This document shows, in pieces, positions 49,515-60,905 of a stretch of 64,000 bases of DNA. The position numbers were made by a program, and so were the translations under genes. Every line of letters begins with the position of its first letter. Position 1 is the stretch's first letter. The DNA lies in contig NW_027475161.1 in NCBI RefSeq assembly GCF_051020985.1, forward strand, positions 62,001 to 126,000, read 5' to 3'. The notes under the pieces are model-generated. The model saw only the letters and a list, made by a program, of their open reading frames with translations. It ran no database searches and was not told the DNA's origin. This DNA is from Nomia melanderi. Lineage: Eukaryota > Arthropoda > Insecta > Hymenoptera > Halictidae.

Positions 49515-51599
49515 GAATTATCTGCAGGAGGCCCTGGCGCATGAATCTGTGCAGCGGGAACGATCTCGGACCACCAGGGGCCAAGAAAACCACCGTCTCA
49601 TGGGGCCGGACACTCAGGGTCTGGGAAAAATCAAATATATATCTGGTGATATCTCGGGTGCTATTACAGATAGCGCAATAAATCAAAGTGCATTGTCTGT
49701 AGGAGGCCCTGGCTCATGAATCTGGCAAGCGGGAAAGCCCTCGGACCACCACGGGCCGAGAAAACCACCGTCTCATGGGGCCGGACACTCAGGGTCACTG
49801 AAAAATCCAATATATATCTAGTGATATTTAGGGTGCTGTTTCAGATAGCGCAATAAATCAAAGTGCCTGGCCTGTAGGAGACCCTGGCGCATGAATCTGG
49901 CCAGCGTGAACGACCTCGGACCACCAGGGGCCGAGAAAACCACAGTCTCATGGGGCCGGACACTCAGGGTGAGGGAAAAATCCAATATATATCTGGTGAT
50001 ATCTCGGGTGCTTTTAGAGATAGCGCAATAAACCAAATGGAATTGTCTGCAGGAAACCCTGGCGCATGAATCTGTTCAGCGGGATCGTACTCGGACCACG
50101 AGGGAACGAGAAAACCATCGACACATGGGGCCGGACTGTCAGGGTCAGGGAAAAATCCAATATATATCTGGTGATATCTCGGGTGCTATTAGAGATAGCG
50201 CAATAAACCAAAGTGAATTATCTGCAGGAGGCCCTGCCGCATGAATCTGTGCAGCGGGAACGATCTCGGACCACCAGGGGCCAAGAAAACCACCGTCTCA
50301 TGGGGCCGGACACTCAGGGACAGGGGAAAATCCAATATATACCTGGTGATATCTCGGGTGCTATTAGAGATAGCGCAATAAACCAAAGTGAATTATCTGC
50401 AGGAGGCCCTGGCGCATGAATCTGTGCAGCGGGAACGATCTCGGACCACCAGGGGCCAAGAAAACCACCGTCTCATGGGGCCGGACACTCAGGGTCTGGG
50501 AAAAATCAAATATATATCTGGTGATATCTCGGGTGCTATTACAGATAGCGCAATAAATCAAAGTGCATTGTCTGTAGGAGGCCCTGGCGCATGAATCTGT
50601 GCAGCGGGATCGACCTCGGACCACGAGGGACCGAGAAAACCACCGTCTCATGGGGCCGGACACTCAGGGTCAGGGGAAAATCCAATATATATCTAGTGAT
50701 ATCTCGGGAGCTATTAGAGATAGCGCAATAAATCAAAGTGCATTGTCTGTAGGAGGCCATGGCGCATGAATCTGGCCAGCGGGAATGACCTTGGAACACG
50801 AGGGGCCGAGAAAACCACAGTCTCATGGGGCCGGACACACAGGGTCAGGGAAAAATGCAATATATATCTGGTGATATCTCGGGTGCCATTAGAGATAGCG
50901 CAATAAATCAAAGTGCGTTGTCTGTAGAATGCCCTGGCGCATGAATCTGGCCAGCGGGAACGACCTCGGACCACCAGGGGCCGAGAAAACCACCGTCTCA
51001 TGGGGCCGGACACTCAGGGTCAGGGAAAAATCCAATATATATCTGGTGATATCTCGGGTGCGATTACAGATAGCGCAATAAATCAAAGTGCATTGTCTGT
51101 AGGAGGCCCTGGCGCATGAATCTGGACAGCGGGAACGACCTCGGACCACCAGGGACCGAGGAAACCACCGTCTCATGGGGCCGGACACTCAGGGTCAGGG
51201 AAAAATCCAATATATATCTGGTGATATCTCGGGTACTATTACAGATAGCACAATAAATCAAAGTGCATTGTCTGTAGGAGGCCCTGGCGCATGAATCTGT
51301 GCAGCTCGGACGACCTCGGAACACCAGGGGCCGGGAAAACCACCGTCTCATGGGGTCGGACTGTCAGGGTCAGGGAAAAATGCAATATATATCTGGTGAT
51401 ATCTCGGGTGCTCTTAGAGATTGCGCAATTAATCAAAGTGCATTGTCTGTAGGAGGCCCTGGCGCATGAATCTGGCCAGCGGGAACTACCTCGGACCACC
51501 AGGTGCCGAGAAAACCACAGTCTCATGGGGCCGGACACTCAGGGTCAGGGAAAAATCCAATATATATGTGGTGATATCTCGGGTGTTATTACAGATAGC

Positions 51600-54100
51600 G
51601 CAATAAATCAAAGTGCATTGTCTGTAGGTGGCACTGGCGCATGAATCTGTTCAGCTCGAACGACCTCGGACAAACAGGGGCCGAGAAAGCCACCGTCTCA
51701 TGGGGCCGGACACTCAGGGTCAGGGGAAAATCCAATATACATCTGGTGATATCGCGGGTGCTATTAGAGATAGCGCAATAAACCCAAGTGAGTTACCTGC
51801 AGGTGGCCCTGGCGCATGCATCTGTGCAGCGGGAACGACCACGGACCACCAGGGGGCGAGAAAACCACAGTCACATGGGGCCGGACACACAGGGTCAGGG
51901 GAAAATTCAATATATATCTGGTGATATCTCGGGTGCTATTAGAGATAGCGCAATAAATCAAAGTGCATTGTCTGTAGGAGGCCGTGGCGCATGAATCTGG
52001 GCAGCGGGAACGACCTCGGACCACCAGGGACCGAGAAACCGTCCGTCTCATGGGGCCGGACACTCAGGGTCAGTGAAAAATCCAATATATATCTGGTGAT
52101 ATCTCGGCTGCTATCACAGATAGCGCAATAAGTCAATGTGCATTGTCTGTAGGAGGCCCTGGCGCATAAATGCGGCCAGCGGGAACGACCTCGGACCACC
52201 AGGGACCGAGAAACCGTCCGTCTCATGGGGCCGGACACTCAGGGTCAGTGAAAAATCCAATATATATCTGGTGATATCCCGGGTGCTATTACAGATAGCG
52301 CAATAAATCAAAGTGCATTGTCTGTAGGAGGCCCTGGCGCATGAATCTGTGCAGCGGGACGACCTCGGACCACCAGGGTCCGAGAAAATCACAGTCTTAT
52401 GGGGCCGGACACTCAGGGTCAGGGGGAAATCCAATATATATCTGGTGATATCTCGGGTGCTATTAGAGATAGCGCAATAAACCAAAGTGAATTATCTGCA
52501 GGAGGCCCTGGCGCATGAATCTGTGCAACGGGAACGACCTCGGACCACCAGGGGCCGAGAAAACCACAGTCTCATGGGGCCGGACACTCAGGGTCAGGGA
52601 AAAATCCAATATATATCTGGTGATATCTTGGGTGCTATTAGAGATAGCGCAATAAACCAAAGTGAATTATCTGCAGGAGGCCCTGGCGCATGAATCTGTG
52701 CAACGGGAACGACCTCGGACCACCAGGGGCCGAAAAAACCACAGTCTCATGGGGCCGGACACTCAGGGTCAGGGGAAAATCCAATATATATCTGGTGATA
52801 TCTCGGGTGCTATTAGAGATAGCGCAATAAACCAAAGTGAATTATCTGCAGGAGGCCCTGGCGCATGAATCTGTGCAACGGGAACGACCCCGGACAACCA
52901 GGGCCGAGAAAACCACAGTCTCATGGGGCCGGACACTCAGGGTCAGGGGAAAATCCAATATATATCTGGTGATATCTCGGGTAGTATTAGAGATATCGCA
53001 ATAAACCAAAAGTGAATTATCTGCAGGAGGCCCTGGCGCATGCATCTGGGCAGCGAGAACGACCTCGGACCACCAGGGGCCGAGAAAATCAGCGTCTCAT
53101 GGGGCCGGACAGTCAGGGTCAGGGAGAAATCCTATATGTATCTGGTGATATCTCGGGTGCTATTAGAGATAGCGCAATAAACCAAAGTGAATTATCTGCA
53201 GGAGGCCCTGGCGCATGAATCTGTGCAACGGGAACGACCCCGGGCAACCAGGGGCCGAGAACACCACAGTCTCATGGGGCCGGACACTCAGGGTCAGGGT
53301 AAAATCCAATATATATCTGGTGATATCTCGGGTGCAATTACAGATAGCGCAATAAATCAAAGTGCATTGTCTATAGGAGTCCCTGGCGCATGAATCTGTG
53401 CAGCGGGAACGACCTCGGACCACCAGGGGCCGAGAAAACGTCCGTCTCATGGGGCCGGACACTCAGGGTCAGTGAAAAATCCAATATATATCTAGTGATA
53501 TCTCGGCTGCTATTACAGATAGAGCAATAAATCTAAGTGCATTGTCTGTAGGAGGCCCTGGCGCATGAATCTGTGCAGCGGGAACGACCTCGGACCACCA
53601 GGGGCCGAGAAAACCACAGTCTCATGGGGCCGGACACTCAGGGTCAGGGGGAAATCCAATATATACCTGGTGATATCTCGGGTGCTATTAGAGATAGCGC
53701 AATAAACCAAAGTGAATTATCTGCAGGAGGACCTGGCGCATGAATCTGTGCAACGAGAACGACCTCGGACCACCAGGGGCCGAGAAAACGACAGTCTCAA
53801 GGGGCCGGACACTCAGGGTCAGGGGAAAATCCAATATGGATCTGGTGATATCTCGGGTGCTATTAGAGATAGCCCAATAAACCAAAGCGAATTATCTGAA
53901 GGAGGTCCTGGCGCATGAAACTGTGCAATGGGAACGACCTCGGACCACCAGGGGCCGAGAAAACCACAGTCTCATGGGGCCGGACACTCAGGGTCAGGGG
54001 GAAATCCAATATATATCTGGTGATATCTCTGGTGCTATTAGAGATAGCGCAATAAACCAAAGTGAATTATCTGCAGGAGGCCCTGGCGCATGAATCTGTG
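51600..54100 (+). repeat. Block rich in copied pieces and 1-bp indels
   Basis: Contains the copy of 44.94-45.89 kb (51.94-52.89 kb), the copy of 45.84-46.0 kb at 53.71-53.88 kb (gaggacctgg, caacgagaacg, gacagtctcaagg, tatggatctgg), and a 1-bp deletion accagggccgag at 52901 that reappears at 54125 in the same context (gaccccggacaaccaggg). A 1-bp insertion accaaaagtg at 53010 compensates the register. All units are otherwise full length. Confidence 0.75.
52954..53088 (+). repeat. 135-bp patch shared with 59252-59386
   Basis: Both places read gggtagtattagagatatcg, accaaaagtg (with the same inserted a) and gcatgcatctgggcagcgag, while flanking units are unrelated in detail. The agagatatcgc change creates a second GATATC in the unit. 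The patch is shorter than one monomer, a length that suits gene conversion better than crossover. Confidence 0.75.
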
Positions 54101-54589
54101 CAACGGGAACGACCCCGGACAACCAGGGCCGAGAAAACCACAGTCTCATGGGGCCGGACACTCAGGGTCAGTGAAAAATCCAATATATATCGGGTGATAT
54201 CTCGGCTGCTATTACAGATAGCGCAATAAATCAAAGTGCATTGTCTGTAGGAGGCCCTGGCGCATGAATCTGTGCAGCGGGAACGACCTCGGACCAGCAG
54301 GGGCCGAGAAAACCACTGTCTCATGGGGCCGGACACTCAGGGTCAGGGGAAAATCCAATATTTATCTGGTGGTATCTCGGGTGCTATTACAGATAGCGCA
54401 ATAAATCAAAGTGCATTGTCTGTAGGAGGCCCTGGCGCACGAATCTGTGCATCGGGAACGACCTCGGACCACCAGGGGCCGAGACAACCACCGTCTCATG
54501 GGGCCGGACACTCAGGGTCAGGGAAAAATCCAATATATATCTGGTGATATCCCGGGTGCTATTACAGATAGCGCAATAAATCAAAGTGC

Positions 54590-56350
54590 ATTATCTGTAG
54601 GAGTCCCTGGAGCATGAATCTGTGCAGCGGGAACGACCTCGGACCACCAGGGGCCGAGAAAACGTCCGTCACATGGGGCCGGACACTCAGGGTCAGGGGA
54701 AAATCCAATATATATCTGGTGATATCTCGGGTGCTATTAGATATAGCGCAATAAACCAAAGTGAATTATCTGCAGGAGGACCTGGCGCATGAATCTGTGC
54801 AACGGGAACGACCTCGGACCACCAGGGGCCGTGAAAACCACCGTCCCGAGGGGCCGGACACTTAGGGTCAGTGAAAAATCCAATATATATCTGGTGATAT
54901 CACGGGTGCTATTGCAGATAGCGCAATAAATCAAAGTGAATTATCTGCAGGAGGCCCTGGCGCATGAATCTGTGCAACGGCAACGACCTCGGACCACCAG
55001 GGGCCGAGAAAACGTCCGTCACATGGGGCCGGACACTCAGGGTCAGTGAAAAATCCAATATATATCTGGTGATATCTCGGCTGCTATTACAGATAGCGCA
55101 ATAAATCATAGTGCATTGTCTGTAGGAGGCCCTGGCGCATGAATCTGTGCAGCGGGAACGACCTCGGACCAGCAGGGGCCGAGACAACCACCGTCTCATG
55201 GGGCCGGACACTCAGGGTCTGGGAAAAATCCAATATATATCCGGTGATATCTCGGGTTCTATTACAGATAGCGAAATAAGTCAAAGTGCATTGTCTGTAG
55301 GAGACCCTGGCGCATGAATCTGTGCAGCGGGAACGACCTCGGACCACCAGGGACCGAGGAAACCACAGTCTCATGGGGCCGGACACTCAGGGTCAGGGGA
55401 AAATCCAATATATATCTGGTGATATCTCGGGTGCTATAAGATATAGCGCAATAAACCAAAGTGAATTATCTGCAGGAGGACCTGGCGCATGAATCTGTGC
55501 AACCGGAACGACCTCGGACCACCAGGGGCCGAGAAAACCACCGTCCCGAGGGGCCGGACACTTAGGGTAAGTGAAAAATCCAATATATATCTGGTAATAT
55601 CACGGGTGCTATTACAGATAGCGCAATAAATCAAAGTGAATTATCTGCAGGAGGCCCTGGCGCATGAATCTGTGCAACGGGAACGACCTCGGACCACCAG
55701 GGGCCGAGAAAACGTCCGTCTCATGGGGCCGGACACTCAGGGTCAGTGAAAAATCCAATATATATCTGCTGATATCTCGGCTGCTATTACAGATAGCGCA
55801 ATAAATCAAAGTGCATTGTCTGTAGGAGGCCCTGGCGCATGAATCTGTGCAGCGGGCACGACCTCGGACCACCAGGGGCCGAGACAACCACCGTCTCATG
55901 GGGCCGGACACTCAGGGTCTGGGAAAAATCCAATATATATCCGGTGATATCTCGGGTCCTATTACAGATAGCGAAATAAATCAAAGTGCATTGTCTGTAG
56001 GAGACCCTGGCGCATGAATCTGTGCAGCGGGAACGACCTCGGACCACCAGGGACCGAGGAAACCACAGTCTCAGGGGGCGGACACTCAGGGACAGGGGAA
56101 AATCCAATATATATCTGGTGATATCTCGGGTGCTATAAAATATAGCGCAATAAACCAAAGTGAATTATCTACAGGAGGACCTGGCGCATGAATCTGTGCA
56201 ACCGGAACGACCTCGGACCACCAGGGCCGAGAAAACCACCGTCCCGAGGGGCCGGACACTTAGGGTTAGTGAAAAATCCAATATATATCTGGTGATATCA
56301 CGGGTGCTATTACAGATAGCGCAATAAATCAAAGTGAATTATCTGCAGGA
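54590..56350 (+). repeat. Four-monomer (700-bp) repeat, about 2.5 copies
   Basis: The marker ccgtcccgaggggcc occurs at 54841, 55541 and 56239. The last interval is 698 bp because of two deletions (cagggggcggac near 56074 and ccagggccg near 56223). Other shared marks: tagatatagcgc or its variants, acacttagggt, atatcacgggtgc, gataatatc-like changes, cccgggt/cggctgct units and gcaaccgg. Successive copies accumulate changes (gctattagat, gctataagat, gctataaaat). Confidence 0.8.
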
Positions 56351-56703
56351 GGCCCTGGCGCATGAATCTGTGCAACGGGAACGACCTCGGTCCACCAGGG
56401 GGAGAGAAAACCACAGTCTCATGGGGCCGGACGCTGAGGGTCAGGGAAAAATCCAATATATATCTGGTGATATCTTGGGTGCTATTAGAGATAGCGCAAT
56501 AAACCAAAGTGAATTATCTGCAGGAGAACCTGGCGCATGAATCTGTGCAACGGGAACGACCTCGGACCACCAGGGGCCGAAAAAACCACAGTCTCATGGG
56601 GCGGGACACTCAGGGTCAGGGGAAAATCCAATATATATCTGGTGATATCCCGGGTGCTATTACAGATAGCGCAATAAATCAAAGTGCATTGTCTGTAGGA
56701 ATC

Positions 56704-57452
56704 CCTGGCGCATGAATCTGTGCAGCGGGAACGACCTCGGACCACCAGGGGCCGAGAAAACGTCCGTCTCATGGGGCCGGACACTCAGGGTCAGTGAAAA
56801 ATCCAATATATTTCTGGTGATATCTCGGCTGCTATTACAGATAGCGCAATAAATCAAAGTGCATTGTCTGTAGGAGGCCCTGGCGCATGAATCTGTGCAG
56901 CGGGAACGACCTCGGACCACCAGGGGCCGAGACAACCACCGTCTCATGGGGCCGGACACTCAGGGTCTGGGAAAAATCCAATATATATCCGGTGATATCT
57001 CGGGTGGTATGACAGATAGCGCAATAAATCAAAGTGCATTGTCTGTAGGAGGCCCTGGCGCATGAATCTGTGCAGCGGGAACGACCTCGGACCACCAGGG
57101 GCCGAGAAAACGTCCGTCTCATGGGGCCGGACACTCAGGGTCAGTGAAAAATCCAATATATTTCTGGTGATATCTCGGCTGCTATTACAGATAGCGCAAT
57201 AAATCAAAGTGCATTGTCTGTAGGAGGCCCTGGCGCATGAATCTGTGCAGCGGGAACGACCTCGGACCACCAGGGGCCGAGACAACCACCGTCTCATGGG
57301 GCCGGACACTCAGGGTCTGGGAAAAATCCAATATATATCCGGTGATATCTCGGGTGGTATGACAGATAGCGCAATAAATCAAAGTGCATTGTCTGTAGGA
57401 GGCCCTGGCGCATGAATCTGTGCAGCGGGAACGACCTCGGACCACCAGGGGC
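56704..57452 (+). repeat. Perfect 350-bp (two-monomer) tandem duplication
   Basis: 56704-57102 equals 57054-57452 with no difference seen. Marks: gaaaacgtccgtctc, aatatatttctgg, cggctgctattac, gagacaaccacc, tctgggaaaaatcc, ggtggtatgacag. The copy ends where 57453 reads gacagtctcaagg instead of gtccgtctcatgg. Confidence 0.9.
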
Positions 57453-59956
57453 CGAGAAAACGACAGTCTCAAGGGGCCGGACACTCAGGGTCAGAGGAAA
57501 ATCCAATATATATCTGATGATATCTCGGGGGCTATTACAGATAGCGCAATAAATCAAAGTGTATTGTCTGTAGGAGGACCTGGCGCATAAATGTGGCCAG
57601 CGGGAACGACCTCGGACCACCAGGGGCCGAGAAAACCACCGGCTCATGGGGCCGGACACTCAGGGTCAGGGGAAAATCCAATATTTATCTGATGATATCT
57701 CGGGTGCTATTACAGATAGCGCAATAAATCAAAGTGCATTGTCTGTAGGAGGCCCTGGCGCATGAATCAGTGCAGCGGGAACGACCTCGGACCACCAGGG
57801 GCCGAGAAAACCACAGTCTCATGGGGCGGGACACTCAGGGTCAGGGGAAAATCCAATATATATCTGGTGATATCTCGGGTGCTATTAGAGATAGCGCAAT
57901 AAACCAAAGTGAATTATCTGCAGGAGAAACTGGCGCATGAATCTGTGCAACGGGAACGACCTCGGACCACCAGGGGCCGAGAAAACGACAGTCTCAAGGG
58001 GCCGGACACTCAGGGTCAGGGGAAAATCCAATATTTATCTGGTGATATCTCGGGTGCTATTACAGATAGCGCAATAAATCAAAGTGCATTGTCTGTAGGA
58101 GGACCTGGCGCATAAATGTGGCCAGCGGGAACGACCTCGGACCACCAGGGGCCGAGAAAACCACCGTCTCATGGGGCCGGACACTCAGGGTCAGGGGAAA
58201 ATCCAATATTTATCTGATGATATATCGGGTGCTATTACAGATAGCGCAATAAATCAAAGTGCATTGTCTGTAGGAGGCCCTGGCGCATGAATCAGTGCAG
58301 CGGGAACGACCTCGGACCACCAGGGGCCGAGAAAACCACAGTCTCATGGGGCGGGACACTCAGGGTCAAGGGAAAATCCAATATATATCTGGTGATATCT
58401 CGGGTGCTATTGCAGATAGCGCAATAAATCAAAGTGCATTGTCTGTAGGAGGCCCTGATGCATGAATCTGTGCAGCGGGAACGACCTCGGACCACCAGGG
58501 GCCGAGACAACCACCGTCTCATGGGGCCGGACACTCAGGGACAGGGGAAAATCCAATATATACCTGGTGATATCTCGGGTGCTATTAGAGATAGCGCAAT
58601 AAACCAAAGTGAATTATCTGAAGGAGGCCCTGGCGCATGAATCTGTGCAATGGGAACGACCTCGGACCACCAGGGGCCGAGAAAACCACAGTCTCATGGG
58701 GCCGGACACTCAGGGTCAGGGGGAAATCCCATATATATCTGGTGATATCTCGGGTGCTATTAGAGATAGCGCAATAAACCAAAGTGAATTATCTGCAGGA
58801 GGACCTGGCGCATGAATCTGTGCAACGGGAACGACCCTGGACAACCAGGGGCCGAGAAAACCACAGTCTCATGGGGCCGGACACTCAGGGTCAGGGTAAA
58901 ATCCAATATATATCTGGTGATATCTCGGGTGCAATAACAGATAGCGCAATAAATCAAAGTGCATTGTCTGTAGGAGTCCCTGGCGCATGAATCTGTGCAG
59001 CGGGAACGACCTCGGACCACCAGGGGCCGAGGAAACGTCCGTCTCATGGGGCCGGACACTCAGGGTCAGTGAAAAATCCAATATATATCTGGTGATATCT
59101 CGGCTGCTATTACAGATAGCGCAATAAATCAAAGTGCATTGTCTGTAGGAGGCCCTGGCGCATGAATCTGTGCAGCGGGAACGACCTCGGACCCCCAGGG
59201 GCCGAGACAACCACCGTCTCATTGGGCCGGACACTCAGGGTCAGGGAAAAATCAAATATATATCTGGTGATATCTCGGGTAGTATTAGAGATATCGCAAT
59301 AAACCAAAAGTGAATTATCTGCAGGAGGCCCTGGCGCATGCATCTGGGCAGCGAGAACGACCTCGGACCACCAGGGGCCGAGAAAACGACAGTCTCATGG
59401 GGCCGGACACTCAGGGTCAGAGGAAAATCCAATATATATCTGGTGATATCTCGGGTGCTATTACAGATAGCGCAATAAATCAAAGTGCATTGTCTGTAGG
59501 AGGACCTGGCGAATAAATGTGGCCAGCGGGAACGACCTCGGACCACCAGGGGCCGAGAAAACCACCGTCTCATGGGGCCGGACACTCAGGGTCAGGGGAA
59601 AATCCAATATTTATCTGATGATATCTCGGGTTCTATTACAGATAGGGCAATAAATCAAAGTGCATTGTCTGTAGGAGGCCCTGGCGCATGAATCAGTGCA
59701 GCGGGAACGACCTCGGACCACCAGGGGCCGAGAAAAGCACAGTCTCATGGGGCCGGACACTCAGGGTCAGGGGAAAATCCAATATATATCTGGTGATATC
59801 TCGTGTGCTATTAGAGATAGCGCAATAAACCAAAGTGAGCTATCTGCAGGGGGCCCAGGCGCATGAATCTGTGCAGCGGGAACGACCTCGGACCATCAGG
59901 GGCCGAAAAAACCACAGTCTCATGGGGCCGGACACCCAGGGTCAGGGTAAAATCCA
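57453..59956 (+). repeat. Units with a 525-bp spaced ggcgcataaatgtgg marker
   Basis: The unit start tggcgcataaatgtggccag occurs at 57581 and 58106 (525 bp, three units) and as tggcgaataaatgtgg at 59507 (eight units + 1 bp). The accompanying units carry gacagtctcaagg or gacagtctcatgg, aatatttatctgatg and gaatcagtgcagc. A 1-bp insertion (accaaaagtg, about 59308) lies inside the patch shared with 53.0 kb. Confidence 0.75.
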
Positions 59957-60905
59957 ATATATATCTGGTGATATCTCGGCTGCTATTACAGATAGCGCAA
60001 TAAATCAAAGTGCATTGTCTGTAGGAGGCCCTGGCGCATGAATCTGTGCAGCGGGAACGACCTCGGACCACCAGGGGCGAGACAACCACCTTCTCATGGG
60101 GCCGGACACTCAGGGTCAGGGAAAAATCCAATATATATCTGGTGATATCTCGGGTGCTATTACAGATAGCGCAATAAATCAAAGTGCATTACCTGTAGGA
60201 AGCCCTGGCGCATGAATCTGTGCAGCGGGAACGTCCTCGGACCTCCAGGGGCCGAGACAACGACCGTCTCATGGGGCCGGACACTCAGGGTCAGGGTAAA
60301 ATCCAATATATATCTGGTGATATCTCGGGTGCTATTACAGATAGCGCAATAAATCAAAGTGCATTGTCTGTAGGAGGCCCTGGCGCATGAATCTGTGCAG
60401 CGGGAACGACCTCGGACCACCAGGAGCCGAGGACACGACCGCCACATGGGGCCGGACACTCAGGGTCAGTGAAAAATCCAATATATATCTGGTGATATCT
60501 CGGCTGCTATTACAGATAGCGCAATAAATCAAAGTGCATTGTCTGTAGGAGGCCCTGGCGCATGAATCTGTGCAGCGGGAACGACCTCGGACCACCAGGG
60601 GCGAGACAACCACCTTCTCATGGGGCCGGACACTCAGGGTCAGGGAAAAATCCAATATATATCTGGTGATATCTCGGGTGCTATTACAGATAGCGCAATA
60701 AATCAAAGTGCATTACCTGTAGGAGGCCCTGGCGCATGAATCCCTGCAGCGGAAACGTCCTCGGACCTCCAGGGGCCGAGACAACGACCGTCTCATGGGG
60801 CCGGACACTCAGGGTCAGGGTAAAATCCAATATATATCTGGTGATATCTCGGGTGCTATTACAGATAGCGCAATAAATCAAAGTGCATTGTCTGTAGGAG
60901 GCCCT
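59957..60905 (+). repeat. Three-monomer (524-bp) tandem duplication
   Basis: 59957-60381 matches 60481-60905. Both copies share the 1-bp deletion ccaggggcgagac (60078 and 60602), which is why the period is 524. Other marks: caaccaccttctc, gcattacctgtagg, gtcctcggacctcc, gagacaacgacc. Differences noticed: aggaagccc/aggaggccc, gaatctgtgcagcggg/gaatccctgcagcgga. Confidence 0.85.
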
